DNA of 64,000 nt from JADKAV01 sp963733395 (GTDB lineage: Bacteria > Actinomycetota > Actinomycetes > S36-B12 > UBA10799). Below, in pieces: positions 17,831 to 27,191 of the stretch; position 1 is the stretch's first letter, and each line of letters opens with the position of its first letter. The notes beneath the pieces are model-generated. The model made no database searches. It had not been told where the DNA came from and saw only the letters and a list, made by a program, of their open reading frames with translations. The translations under genes and the position numbers were made by a program. The DNA lies in NCBI GenBank assembly GCA_963733395.1, contig CAVTCZ010000005.1, positions 248,001 to 312,000 on the forward strand. The letters are read 5' to 3'.

Positions 17831-18703
17831 ATGCCCCTGAGTGCCAGCGTCGACGGTGAGTTGTTGTGCGCCCCGCTCACCGATGAGCCGACGTGGTCGG
17901 GACTGCGTGGCAAGGACATCGTCCTGCAACCATGCGGGCATCCGGGTTTCCCCAGGGTCTCCGGCCTGGGCACGAAACACTTCGTGCATGCCCGGGACTG
18001 CGGCTGTGTCCATGCCGAGTCCGCCGAGCACCTGCGGGTCAAGGCCGTGATCGCCGCAGCCGCTGCTGCCGCCGGGTGGTCGGCGGCCACCGAAGTGCCG
18101 GGGGAGGGCTACGTCGCGGACGTCATGGCCGAACGCGGACCGGTGCGGATCGCCTTCGAAGTGCAGAGATCGCGACAGGTGTTGCGCGAGTACGAGCGGC
18201 GACAGGCGACGTACGCTGCGGCCGGGGTGCGCTGCACGTGGCTGGTGGCCGATGTGCCCGCGGGCCATCGCGCCGGGCCGCACTTGCCGATGTTCGTCGT
18301 CCGGGACTGGTTGGCCGAGCCCCGCTGTGTGGTGGCGGGTCGAAGTCTGCCGGTGGCCGACCTCGTGCCGGCGCTGTTGTCCGGTGCCTGTCGCTGGCGC
18401 GAGACCGTGTCCGGTCGACGCACCACCTATGAAACCTTGCGGCAGGTCTGCCCGATGTGTGGTGCCGGCCGGGAGGTCGAGGTGGCGCGTTGGAGTACCG
18501 GAGGTTGCGACTGTGGGCTGCCGGTGGTGCGACCGGGGCAAGCGATCGTGTGGAACGGTGCCGCGAAATGTTGCGGCTACTGGGGTCCGGCGCTGACGCT
18601 CGGCATGCGTACCCGCAGCCGTGAGTCCAGCGACCCGGTGCCCGCGGGACACTGGTGCCTCAGCCGCGCAGCACCCCGTCGCTCACCAGACGGGCACGAG
18701 TGA
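17831..18703 (+). CDS. CoiA-like nuclease domain protein
   Basis: 290 residues. The central part (about 60-150) has the features of the CoiA-like PD-(D/E)xK nuclease family: HLRVKAVIAAAAAAAGW, a strand with GYVADVMAERG and the catalytic-type FEVQRSRQ, then YAAAGVRCTWLV. CoiA acts in DNA processing during competence, but stand-alone homologues occur in bacteria with unknown roles. The C-terminus has CPMCGAG and CDCG pairs that could bind zinc. No other competence gene is nearby. Its 3' end overlaps the convergent gene at 18660-19592 by 44 bp. Function as a nuclease is inferred from motifs only. Confidence 0.7.
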   Translation: MPLSASVDGELLCAPLTDEPTWSGLRGKDIVLQPCGHPGFPRVSGLGTKHFVHARDCGCVHAESAEHLRVKAVIAAAAAAAGWSAATEVPGEGYVADVMAERGPVRIAFEVQRSRQVLREYERRQATYAAAGVRCTWLVADVPAGHRAGPHLPMFVVRDWLAEPRCVVAGRSLPVADLVPALLSGACRWRETVSGRRTTYETLRQVCPMCGAGREVEVARWSTGGCDCGLPVVRPGQAIVWNGAAKCCGYWGPALTLGMRTRSRESSDPVPAGHWCLSRAAPRRSPDGHE

Positions 18704-19592
18704 GGGTGTCGATGGCGCCGCTGGGCGTGAGGTCGTTCTTGCGCTGGTAGCCCAGCACGGCCCGCATCGTGACGGGGCCGAAGAACCCGTTGGCGTCCGG
18801 CACCCCGAGCGCCTTCTGGGCTGCGAGCACCTCCTTCGACTGACTGCCGCGCCACAGCAACTTGCCGGGTTTCGAGGAGGTCCGGGTCAACGGCGGCGGG
18901 TAGCTGCAGGGTCGGGGGTTGGGGTTCGTCCGGGTGTGGATCGCCGCAGGTTCGCCCTGGAACGGCCGGCACGGGCCGTAGTCCTCGGGGGCTGCCGTCC
19001 CGTCCCAGAAGCTCGTCTTCCCGAATGCCCCGGCCCACGAGAAGGAGAAGTGGACATGGTCCGTGTGCGGATTGGAGTTGTTCAACTTCCGCCAGCCGTC
19101 GGCCGCCCGGTAGGCGCCCCAGATGCGCCGGTTGTAGCCGATGTACATGATCCCCAACCGCCGTGCCCAGTAGGCCTGCTGGCCGTCGGGGCCCTTCGCC
19201 ATGAGCCAGTTGATGAGGTCGGTGGCTGCGGCGAAGGCCTTCGGGTCGTTGACATCGGCGTGCCAGTCCCAGGCCCGGCCGTCGAGGTGCTCGCTGATGC
19301 CGTCATCGGTGCAGTTGCGCAGCGACCCCCAGTCGGAGGTGGCCGGGTAGGTCTTGATCACGAGGTCCCGGAACTGCTCGATCCCCTTGCGCCAGCGCGG
19401 GTCGCAACTGGCCTGCGGCACGTAGGCCGCGAAGCCCTCGACCCGTCCTGCGGGTTTGGCGTACTGGCCCAGCCCGCTGCCGCTGACCACGGGGACGGGC
19501 AGATGTTGCGGCTCGGCGGACGTGGGCAGCGTCGCCAGCAGGGGTGCTGCGGCCAAGCAACACAGAGCGGCGACGATCGCTGGTTTGCTCAC
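18660..19592 (-). CDS. Secreted peptidase-like protein with C-terminal peptidoglycan-binding domain
   Basis: 310 residues. A signal peptide (SKPAIVAALCCLAAAPLLAT) precedes a domain with ISEHLDGRAWDWHADVND and HTDHVHFSFSW. The ordered His/Asp residues resemble the zinc ligands of M15/VanY-like and ARB_07466-type domains. The C-terminus (about 240-305) is a PG_binding_1-like module: LWRGSQSKEVLAAQKALGV, GFFGPVTMRAVLGYQ and IDTLTRARL. Together these suggest a zinc-dependent hydrolase that binds cell wall. The catalytic claim is inference; the targeting module is clear. It starts at ATG 19592 and converges with the CoiA-like gene. Confidence 0.78.
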   Translation of the reverse strand: MSKPAIVAALCCLAAAPLLATLPTSAEPQHLPVPVVSGSGLGQYAKPAGRVEGFAAYVPQASCDPRWRKGIEQFRDLVIKTYPATSDWGSLRNCTDDGISEHLDGRAWDWHADVNDPKAFAAATDLINWLMAKGPDGQQAYWARRLGIMYIGYNRRIWGAYRAADGWRKLNNSNPHTDHVHFSFSWAGAFGKTSFWDGTAAPEDYGPCRPFQGEPAAIHTRTNPNPRPCSYPPPLTRTSSKPGKLLWRGSQSKEVLAAQKALGVPDANGFFGPVTMRAVLGYQRKNDLTPSGAIDTLTRARLVSDGVLRG

Positions 19593-19925
19593 GCACCCTC
19601 CTTCGGCAGACAGCGGGCAAGACCTTACCGGTCACGGGGGGTGTTGCGCCAAACGCGCAGTGCGATCACCACGGGACAGGGACCGCCGGCGCCGCCCTCA
19701 GCCGGCCGTTGCCGGGGGCCGTGGGTCGCCCTCGCCGCGAGCTCCGACCCGCCGCCGCGCAATGTCGCACCTGGGGTTACACCCGCGTTAACACTGCCCG
19801 CAGCCCTACCCCCGGGAGTGCGTCGGGATGGGTGGCATGGCACAGTTGTCGGACTAGGCATCGCGCAGCCAATCGGCGCCGAAACCGCGCCGTCCTAGTC
19901 GATCGCGCGGATACGGAGTGCACTG
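19593..19925. other. Intergenic region between divergent genes
   Basis: 333 bp without a convincing gene. It must hold the promoters of the leftward secreted protein and of rightward pckG. I see no clear dyad operator or terminator. GTTACACCCGCGTTAACAC near 19775 is an imperfect direct and inverted motif of unknown meaning. Confidence 0.5.
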
Positions 19926-21758
19926 ATGACGATTGCAGGAATGGAAAACCCACCCACCAGGAACAAGAAGCTCCTCGAGTGGGTCGAAGAGGTCGCGAAC
20001 CTCACGCAGCCTGATCGCGTGGAGTGGTGTGACGGTTCGGACGCTGAGTGGGAGCGCCTGACTCAGGCACTCGTGGACAGCGGGACCTTCACCCGACTGA
20101 ACCCCGAACTGCGACCCAACTCGTTCCTCGCCCGCTCGGACCCGTCCGACGTGGCCCGCGTGGAGGACCGCACCTACATCTGCTCGCTGCGCGAAAAGGA
20201 CGCCGGTCCCACCAACAACTGGCAGGACCCCGCCGAGATGCGCACGACCCTGAAGGGGCTGTTCGCCGGCTGCATGCGCGGGCGCACGATGTACGTGATC
20301 CCGTTCTCCATGGGTCCGCTCGGCTCCCGCATCTCGCAACTGGGCGTGGAGTTGACCGACTCGCCCTACGTCGTGGTGAACATGCGGCTCATGACCCGAA
20401 TGGGTCAGGCGGCTCTGGACCTCATCGGTGAGGACGGCGATTTCGTCCCGGCGCTGCACTCCGTCGGGTACCCGCTGATCGACGCCGACGGCAACGCCCG
20501 CGAGGACGTCGCGTGGCCGTGCAACGACACCAAGTACATCGTCCACTTCCCCGAGTCCCGGGAGATCTGGTCGTACGGTTCCGGCTACGGCGGCAACGCC
20601 CTGCTGGGCAAGAAGTGCTTCGCGCTGCGGATCGCCTCGGCGATGGCCCGCGACGAGGGCTGGCTGGCCGAGCACATGCTGATCCTGAAGCTCACCGCGC
20701 CGGATGGCCAGGTCAACTACCTGACGGCCGCGTTCCCGTCGGCGTGTGGCAAGACCAACCTGGCGATGCTCGAGCCCACTGTCCCCGGCTGGAAGGTCGA
20801 GACCGTCGGTGACGACATCGCCTGGATGCGCTTCGGCGACGACGGCCGGCTGTACGCGATCAACCCGGAGGCCGGCTTCTTCGGCGTCGCACCCGGCACC
20901 GGCGAGAAGACCAACGCCAACGCGGTCAAGACGCTGTGGGGCAACTGCATCTACACCAACGTCGCATTGACCGATGACGGTGACATCTGGTGGGAGGGGT
21001 TCACCGAGGAGACGCCGGCGCATCTGATCGACTGGAAGGGCCGGGACTGGACGCCCGACTCCGACGAGCCGAGCAGTCACCCGAACGCCCGGTTCACCGC
21101 ACCCGCCGCGCAGTGCCCGTCGATCGCCGACAACTGGGAGGACCCGGCCGGTGTGCCGATCTCCGCGATCCTGTTCGGTGGCCGCCGTGCAACCAACGTG
21201 CCGCTGGTGACCGAGGCCCGCGACTGGGCGCACGGTGTGTTCATCGGTGCCACGGTCTCGTCCGAGATGACGGCCGCTGCGGTCGGCGGCATGGGCCAAC
21301 TGCGCCGCGACCCGTTCGCCATGCTGCCGTTCTGCGGTTACAACATGGCCGACTACTGGGGGCACTGGTTGAAGATCGGTGCGAGCGCCGACGCCGACAA
21401 GCTGCCGAAGGTCTACCAGGTGAACTGGTTCCGCAAGGACGAGAACGGGAAGTTCATCTGGCCAGGGTTCGGCGAGAACAGCCGGGTGCTGGCGTGGATC
21501 ATCGACAGGGTCGATGGCCGCACCGAGGCCGAGCCGACCGCGATCGGCGGCAAGCCGAAGGAGGGTGACCTCTACGTGGACGGTCTGGACATGACCGAGG
21601 AGCAGTTGGCCGAGTTGTTCGCGGTCGACCCCGACAGTTGGCTGGCCGAGTGCGACCTCACCGAGGAGTACTTCGAGAAGTTCGGTGACAGCGTCCCGCA
21701 GTCTCTGCGCGACGAGCTCACCGCACTGCGCCAGCGGCTTGAGGCCGCCAAGGCCTGA
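19926..21758 (+). CDS. pckG: Phosphoenolpyruvate carboxykinase (GTP)
   Basis: 610 residues, the normal length for the GTP-dependent class. The P-loop/kinase-1a motif FPSACGKTNLAML contains the essential Cys of this class, followed by the kinase-2 metal site ETVGDDIAWM and the guanine-binding segment NYFLL-like region FAMLPFCGYN. It interconverts oxaloacetate plus GTP with phosphoenolpyruvate plus CO2 and GDP, the gateway for gluconeogenesis in the cytoplasm. ATG 19926 has GGAG at a usable spacing, and homology begins soon after (NKKLLEWVEEVANL). It is monocistronic, with its own terminator downstream. Confidence 0.97.
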   Translation: MTIAGMENPPTRNKKLLEWVEEVANLTQPDRVEWCDGSDAEWERLTQALVDSGTFTRLNPELRPNSFLARSDPSDVARVEDRTYICSLREKDAGPTNNWQDPAEMRTTLKGLFAGCMRGRTMYVIPFSMGPLGSRISQLGVELTDSPYVVVNMRLMTRMGQAALDLIGEDGDFVPALHSVGYPLIDADGNAREDVAWPCNDTKYIVHFPESREIWSYGSGYGGNALLGKKCFALRIASAMARDEGWLAEHMLILKLTAPDGQVNYLTAAFPSACGKTNLAMLEPTVPGWKVETVGDDIAWMRFGDDGRLYAINPEAGFFGVAPGTGEKTNANAVKTLWGNCIYTNVALTDDGDIWWEGFTEETPAHLIDWKGRDWTPDSDEPSSHPNARFTAPAAQCPSIADNWEDPAGVPISAILFGGRRATNVPLVTEARDWAHGVFIGATVSSEMTAAAVGGMGQLRRDPFAMLPFCGYNMADYWGHWLKIGASADADKLPKVYQVNWFRKDENGKFIWPGFGENSRVLAWIIDRVDGRTEAEPTAIGGKPKEGDLYVDGLDMTEEQLAELFAVDPDSWLAECDLTEEYFEKFGDSVPQSLRDELTALRQRLEAAKA

Positions 21759-21766
21759 TCACCCAC

Positions 21767-21797
21767 GCAGGGGCGTCCCGGATCGGGGCGCCCCTGC
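21767..21797 (+). terminator. Terminator hairpin after pckG
   Basis: A perfect 9-bp stem GCAGGGGCG / CGCCCCTGC with a 13-nt loop lies 8 bp after the pckG stop. There is no T-tract, as is common in high-GC actinobacteria. Confidence 0.75.
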
Positions 21798-21859
21798 TGC
21801 GTGTTCCGGCGTCTCGCGAGTCGGCTTGTCGCCGGCGGGCGCCAGCCTGCGACCCGGCG

Positions 21860-23377
21860 CTACGCCCGCGTCACCTTGTCGCTGCCCGAATCCGGCAGCG
21901 GCGGTGCAGTGCCACCGCGCGCCGGACGCCACCGGGGCAGGTCGAACGTCGGCCCGAAGCCCGGTGGCGGCGGGGCGCAGGCGGCCCGTGCCAGTTGCCG
22001 CAGTTCATCGATGCGCGCGGCGTAGGCCGGGTCCCCGATCCGATTGTCCAACTCGTACGGATCCGCACGGTAGTCGTAGAACTCCTCCTCTGCGCTGCCG
22101 TAGCGGACGAACAACTCGTCGCGGGTGCGCCAGGCGCAGAACGGTGGCCGGATGACCCGGCTGGTCGATTCCGCGCCCACCATCGGGACGCCTTGGTCGT
22201 GGCGGGGGGCGAGCATGGAACTGCCGGCGCTGGTGTTGGCCAGTCCGGCCGCCTGCAGGATCGTGGCGTGGATGTCCACGTTCGCGATCGTCAAGCGGTC
22301 GTCGACGGTGCCCGTCGACCCCGCGCCCCAGCGCATCACCAGGGGTACGTTGGTGGACTTCAGATACGGGTAGCCCTTGCCGTCGAGCCGGTGCTCGCCG
22401 TGCATGTATCCGTTGTCGGAGACATAGACGAACAGCGTCCGGTTCAGCCTGCCGCTTGCGCGGACCGCGTCGTAGATGGCCCCCACCTGGTCGTCGACGC
22501 TGCGCAGCGTGTCCATCTGTTTGGCCAGATTGATCCCCGGCGCGGCGCCCTCGACGGTCGCCGACAGCGGTTCCTGCTTGACGTAGTCGGGCTTGTCCGA
22601 GACGTCGGACTCCATCACGGAGTCGTTGAGGTAGTTCGTGGGCACCCGGCTGGACCCGCGGTACTTGCGCTGGGCGGTGAAGGGCGAATGCGGCGCATAG
22701 GGCGCGAAGACTGTGAACAGCGGTTGGTCCGGCGCCGCGTTCCGGATGTGCGCGGCGGCCTGTTGCCCGAGGAACGTGGTGGAGTACTGCTTCACGAACT
22801 CCTGCTTCGCGGTCTTCGCGGGCTGGCCGAACGGCACGGCGTCGGTGAGTCCGAAGTTGCGGTACTTGCCGCTCTGCCGGGTGGTGAAGGCTCGCCAGGT
22901 GTCCCAGCCGGGTGGGGCCGTGCCGTCGTACAGCGGTCCGTACTCATTGAGGTACTTGCCGAAGTAGGCGGTGTTGTAACCCGCGCCGTCCAGGGCGGTC
23001 GCAAGGGTCTTCTTCTCCAGCCCGGCCGCTTTGACCGCGGGGTACCCGCCGTAGCCGGTGTCGGACTCGTTGCTGTAGATCCCGGTCTGCGTGGCCAGTT
23101 GCCCGGTCAACAGGCTCGTGCGACTCGGACAGCACAGGCTGGTCGGCACGATGGCGTTGCTGTACGTCACTCCGCGATCCATCAGCAACCGGCTGACCTG
23201 TGGCATCCCCTGCAGGGTCCCTGTGGGCTGATCGTCGGTGAGGATGATCACGACGTCCCACTCGGCGGCGGCGGTCTTCTTCTTGGTGGCCACCGCCCCG
23301 GCCATCTGGCCGGCGCCCAGGGACGCGATGAGCAGCGTCGCCAGGACGCCGAGCATCACCGTGAGCAACCGCCGCAT
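21860..23377 (-). CDS. Secreted type I sulfatase (arylsulfatase family)
   Basis: 505 residues. A signal peptide (RRLLTVMLGVLATLLIASLG) leads into the sulfatase fold. The metal-binding start is VIILTDDQPTG, and the formylglycine site is SLCCPSRTSLLTG, where the first Cys of CCPSR fits the C-x-P-x-R rule for modification to formylglycine. YVSDNGYMHGEHRL supplies the second pair of metal ligands. It would hydrolyse sulfate esters outside the membrane; the natural substrate is unknown. No formylglycine-generating enzyme is in the window. ATG 23377 lies 5 bp after the MFS gene stop, so the two form an operon. Confidence 0.92.
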   Translation of the reverse strand: MRRLLTVMLGVLATLLIASLGAGQMAGAVATKKKTAAAEWDVVIILTDDQPTGTLQGMPQVSRLLMDRGVTYSNAIVPTSLCCPSRTSLLTGQLATQTGIYSNESDTGYGGYPAVKAAGLEKKTLATALDGAGYNTAYFGKYLNEYGPLYDGTAPPGWDTWRAFTTRQSGKYRNFGLTDAVPFGQPAKTAKQEFVKQYSTTFLGQQAAAHIRNAAPDQPLFTVFAPYAPHSPFTAQRKYRGSSRVPTNYLNDSVMESDVSDKPDYVKQEPLSATVEGAAPGINLAKQMDTLRSVDDQVGAIYDAVRASGRLNRTLFVYVSDNGYMHGEHRLDGKGYPYLKSTNVPLVMRWGAGSTGTVDDRLTIANVDIHATILQAAGLANTSAGSSMLAPRHDQGVPMVGAESTSRVIRPPFCAWRTRDELFVRYGSAEEEFYDYRADPYELDNRIGDPAYAARIDELRQLARAACAPPPPGFGPTFDLPRWRPARGGTAPPLPDSGSDKVTRA

Positions 23378-23382
23378 GGTCT

Positions 23383-24528
23383 TCAGTGTAGGTGCGGCAG
23401 CGGGATCCGGGTGGCAGCCAGTCGGACCACGGCCGCGCCGACCAGCGCCGAACAGCCGGCGACGAACCACATCGCCGACCAGTTGTGGTTGGCGATGGTG
23501 CCCAGGGTCAGCGGGCCGATGAGCAGCCCGATGGCAACGCCGGTCTGTGCCACCCCGCTGGCGGCAGCGGTCGAGGTCGGGAACCGGCGGGCCACGGCCA
23601 GGTGCTGCAGCCCGGGCCAGCCCCAGCCGAAGGCGTTGGCGACGATGAGCCCCATCACGAACAGCCCCGACGATCCTGTGGCCATCAGGAACCATCCCAG
23701 CGCTCCCAACACGCACAGCCCGGCGACCCCGACCAGCGGGTCGAACGTCCACCTGTCGGCCCCGAAGCCCGACGCGAGCCGGATGACCAGCCCGGCCAGG
23801 CCACCGGCGGCCACGAGATACCCGGCGGTCGCCTCGCTCAAGCCCACCTGCACGCCGCCCGCGGCACCCAGCGCGCCGATCGACGTGGCAGCCAGCACGG
23901 CGGCCACCAGCCCGACCACCAGCAGCCACAGGGCCGGAACCAGGTCGGCGGGGATCCGTTGCTCGCTGCGGGTCTGGGTGGCCGCCCGGTCCGGAGGCAC
24001 CAACAGCATCGCGATGATCGCCGCGCCCGCGGCCATCACGTAGGCGAACCGCCACCCGACCGTCAGCGCCACCAGCGGCACCGCCAGCCCGCCGAGGAGG
24101 GTGGCCATGGGTATGCCCGACTGCTTGATCGCGAAACCCAGCCCGTACTTCTCGGGGCGCACCTGCGCGGCGACCAACGCATTGCCGGCCGGTTGGCCGA
24201 TGGCGTTGCCCAGCCCGCCGATGAGCAGGGCCACCCCCAACATCTGGATCGAGCGGCTGGCCGCGCACACCAGCAGTGCCACACTCGAGGCGCTGGTGGC
24301 CACCCAGAGACTGCGACGCACACCGAGCCTTCGCACTTGCCTTCCCAGCGGCGCGCTGCCGAGAGTGGTGGACACCGCGAACAGTGAGGCCAGAGCACCG
24401 ACCGTGGCCGGTGTGACATCGAACTCCCGTCCGATCTGGACCGACATCGCGCCGGTGAGGAACAGGGCGAGCACCCCCATCAGGTTCACAGCGACTGCCG
24501 CAAGCACCGCACGCTGTCCGCTGGTCAC
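23383..24528 (-). CDS. MFS transporter
   Basis: 381 residues from GTG 24528, with twelve predicted hydrophobic helices. The loop between helices 2 and 3 (APLGRQVRRLGVRRSLW) is the MFS motif A in degenerate form, and GGLGNAIGQPAGNAL is a typical helix-4/5 segment. It sits upstream of, and 5 bp from, the sulfatase, so it may import a product of sulfate-ester hydrolysis or export a sulfated compound. That link is inference. The start is uncertain: GGGAG lies too close to GTG 24528, while the frame is open for 49 further codons of low-complexity sequence. Confidence 0.82.
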   Translation of the reverse strand: MTSGQRAVLAAVAVNLMGVLALFLTGAMSVQIGREFDVTPATVGALASLFAVSTTLGSAPLGRQVRRLGVRRSLWVATSASSVALLVCAASRSIQMLGVALLIGGLGNAIGQPAGNALVAAQVRPEKYGLGFAIKQSGIPMATLLGGLAVPLVALTVGWRFAYVMAAGAAIIAMLLVPPDRAATQTRSEQRIPADLVPALWLLVVGLVAAVLAATSIGALGAAGGVQVGLSEATAGYLVAAGGLAGLVIRLASGFGADRWTFDPLVGVAGLCVLGALGWFLMATGSSGLFVMGLIVANAFGWGWPGLQHLAVARRFPTSTAAASGVAQTGVAIGLLIGPLTLGTIANHNWSAMWFVAGCSALVGAAVVRLAATRIPLPHLH

Positions 24529-24583
24529 GCTCCCAAGGCTATGTTCGGCGCACCGGCCGGGGTCGGGATGGTGCAATGGACGT

Positions 24584-25808
24584 GTGCGTGCGTCAGGTGC
24601 AGTCGTCGTGGCAGTTGCCATCGTGGTGGGCTGCCCCGCCACCGCCGAGGCGGCGGATTGGGACCTGGTGGGCAAGGGCCTGGTCGACAGCAGCCGACCG
24701 TGGGTGGGTCAGGTCGGCCGGCAGGCAGGGATCACATGGAGTTCTCCGAACGGCGCTCTGTACACCCGGGCGGTGCGCAAGGACGGGCGTTTGGGGGCCG
24801 ACCGACACCCTCCTGAGCGGCTGGACATGGCTCAGTCCGGATCCGGTGCGGGTCGGCCGCCGCGTGGTGACCGCAGGGCTCAGGGGAGTGCCGGGTTCAG
24901 GGCTGTTCTGGCCGGGCAACGCCTTCGTCGCCGGTGATGGGAGCCCGGTTGCGGTCACGGACTCGCAGTTCGCATACGTGTCGCAGGGCCAGGATGCCGC
25001 TGCCGTCGACGGCCGACTGGTGTACGCGTACACCGACGGGGCGGCGTCCGTGCGGGTCAAGCCCGAGGCCGCGAACGAGACGCAGATCCGCTCGGGAACC
25101 GCCTACTTCCCGGCGATCGCAGCCACCGCTTCGAATGCCTGGCTGAGCTGGTACTCCGCGGACGGGCAGCAGGGCGTGCAGGTCGCGCCGGTGACCGGAC
25201 TGCCGGCCGCACCGGCGATCGGCGGATCGCAGGTCGCCCCGGGTTCGGACTTCCGCAGACCCGACCAGCGGGTCGCCCTGGCCGCCCGCGGTGTGGCTGC
25301 CTGGCTGGCCTACCCGGTGGCCGACGACGTTGTCCGCGTGTGGCGTGCCGGCGATACCCGGTGGCTGGACCTGCCGACGCCGATCGGGCTGGCAGCGGTT
25401 GACCTCAGTTTCTCCGCCGATGGCCGGTTGTGGCTCGGCTACACGACCGGCAACGCGGTGTGCACCCGGCGCAGCGACGCGTTCCTCACCCGCTTCGGGG
25501 AACCCACGTGCAAGCAACTCGCGCTGCCGACCAGCGTCGCGCTTGCGGGGGGCGAGGTAGTGGCGACGTCCGCGGCCAAGGCCTGGCATGCCCGATTCTC
25601 GCCGACCCCCGCGGTCCGGCCGCGACGAACAGCGGGCACGGTTCGGGTGACCGACGCCGGCACACCGGTGGTGCGCGCCCGCGTGGTCGTGGGACAGAAG
25701 ACCGTGCGCACGAATCGACGGGGTCTGGCCCGCGTCGGGCTGTGGCCGCGGGGGCAGCGGGTGGTGGTCCGGGCATCGGGCTACGAGGTCGTGCGGGTTC
25801 GCGGCTGA
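24584..25808 (+). CDS. Secreted protein, beta-propeller-like, one frameshift near 24795
   Basis: The first frame gives a signal peptide (RASGAVVVAVAIVVGCPATAEA) and about 70 residues. After a +1 shift near 24790-24800 the second frame runs LLSGWTWLSPDPVRVG to the end at 25808. Repeated aromatic-rich blades (AWLSWYSADGQQGVQVA, AWLAYPVADDVVRVW, LWLGYTTGNAVCTRR) suggest a beta-propeller or similar beta-repeat. The last 65 residues (GTVRVTDAGTPVVRARVVVG) look like an Ig-like or carboxypeptidase-regulatory-like domain. I do not recognise a named family. It is divergent from the MFS-sulfatase pair with 55 bp between starts. Confidence 0.65.
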
Positions 25809-26056
25809 GCGTTGGTGGTCATTCGGATTGCTGCGGCTGGCTGTGACGACGTTGCGTCCCCCCTGCCGGTGGTTCCGCGGTTCGTGGGCAGGCGCGCGCG
25901 ATTGTTGCTGTTCGGGTAGTGCGTGGGTGCTCGTGCGACGCTGAGCGGCAACGAACTGCACGAGCGGCAACAGACAGCCCGACGCCTGAGATCTGGGCAC
26001 CGTAGCGGGACGGCTCGGCGAGTCGGCCACGCCGCGGGTGGTCCACCGCCGGACAT
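25809..26056. other. Intergenic region without a recognised gene
   Basis: Short open frames cross this stretch on both strands, but none has a plausible RBS or family resemblance. It probably holds the 3' regions of the converging secreted-protein gene and arcB transcripts. Confidence 0.5.
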
Positions 26057-26101
26057 GACGAAGGCGGCGACCCGGGCATCACCCGGACCGCCGCCCTCGT
26101 C
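26057..26101 (-). terminator. Terminator of the arcA-arcB operon
   Basis: A long near-perfect hairpin: GACGAAGGCGGCG pairs with CGCCGCCCTCGTC around an inner CCCGGG/CCCGG stem. It begins 10 bp after the arcB stop on the minus strand. Confidence 0.85.
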
Positions 26102-26110
26102 GTGGAGCGG

Positions 26111-27118
26111 TCAGTCGCCGATGGTGGCGACCATGATCGCCTTGATCGTGTGCAGCCGGTTCTCGGCCTGGTCGAACGCGATGTTGGCGTCGGACTCGAA
26201 CACGTCGTTGGTCACCTCGAGGCCGTTGTCCATCCCGGTGGAGGCGGCGACCTCCTTGCCGACCTTGGTGTTGGTGTCGTGGAAGGCCGGCAGGCAGTGC
26301 ATGAACTTGGCGTTCTTGTTGCCGGTCTTCTCCAGCGCGGCGCGGTTCACCTGGTACGGCTTGAGCAGCTTGATCCGCTCGTCCCAGACCTCCTTCGGCT
26401 CACCCATGGACACCCACACATCGGTGTGGAAGAAGTCCGAACCGGGGATGGCCTCGTCGGGGTCGTCGGTCAGCATCACTCGCGCGCCCGACTGCTCGGC
26501 GCGCTCGTGGGCCGCGTCCTGGACCTCCTTGGACGGCCACAGGTCCTTCGGCGAGCAGATGCGCACGTCAGCGCCCATGATCGCCCCCATCACCAGCAGC
26601 GAGTTGCCCATGTTGGAGCGGGCGTCGCCCATGTAGGTGTAGGTGATCTCGGAGATCGGCTTGCCACGGCTGTGCTCGCTCATGGTGAGGAAGTCGGCCA
26701 GCATCTGGGTGGGGTGCCACTCGTCGGTCAGGCCGTTCCACACCGGGACGTCGGAGTACTCGGCGAGTTCCTCGACGTTGGTGTGTGCGCTGCCGCGGTA
26801 CTCGATTCCGTCGTAGAAGCGGGACAGCACCCGTGCGGTGTCGGCGATGGACTCCTTGTGCCCCATCTGGGAGCCGCTGGGGTCCAGGTAGGTCACACCC
26901 GCACCCTGGTCGTAGGCGCCCACCTCGAACGCACACCGGGTGCGGGTGGAGGTCTTCTCGAAGATCAGCGCAACGTTCTTGCGCTGCATCCGCTGGCGCT
27001 CGTTGCCGGTGTACTTGGCGCGCTTGAGGTCGCGGGACAGGTCGAGCAGGAACTGCAACTCCTGCGTGGTGAAGTCCAGTTCCTTGAGGAAGTCGCGGTT
27101 GCGAAGGTTGACAGGCAC
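26111..27118 (-). CDS. arcB: Ornithine carbamoyltransferase, catabolic type
   Basis: 335 residues. It has the carbamoyl-phosphate motif STRTRCAFEVGAYDQG, the HxKES-type segment GSQMGHKES, the ornithine SMG motif (TDVWVSMGEPKEVW) and the catalytic HCLPAFHD. The sequence pattern is that of catabolic ArcB, which phosphorolyses citrulline to ornithine and carbamoyl phosphate in the arginine deiminase pathway. GTG 27118 is chosen because AAAGGAG precedes it at 5 nt and homology starts at PVNLRNRDFLKELDF. It follows arcA by 73 bp on the same strand. Carbamate kinase (arcC), the usual third enzyme, is not in this window. Confidence 0.95.
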   Translation of the reverse strand: MPVNLRNRDFLKELDFTTQELQFLLDLSRDLKRAKYTGNERQRMQRKNVALIFEKTSTRTRCAFEVGAYDQGAGVTYLDPSGSQMGHKESIADTARVLSRFYDGIEYRGSAHTNVEELAEYSDVPVWNGLTDEWHPTQMLADFLTMSEHSRGKPISEITYTYMGDARSNMGNSLLVMGAIMGADVRICSPKDLWPSKEVQDAAHERAEQSGARVMLTDDPDEAIPGSDFFHTDVWVSMGEPKEVWDERIKLLKPYQVNRAALEKTGNKNAKFMHCLPAFHDTNTKVGKEVAASTGMDNGLEVTNDVFESDANIAFDQAENRLHTIKAIMVATIGD

Positions 27119-27191
27119 TACATCTCCTTTGAGGTTGGTTGGGGTTGATATGCGTGTGGGGTGACCCTGAGGCCACCCCACACGAGGACCA

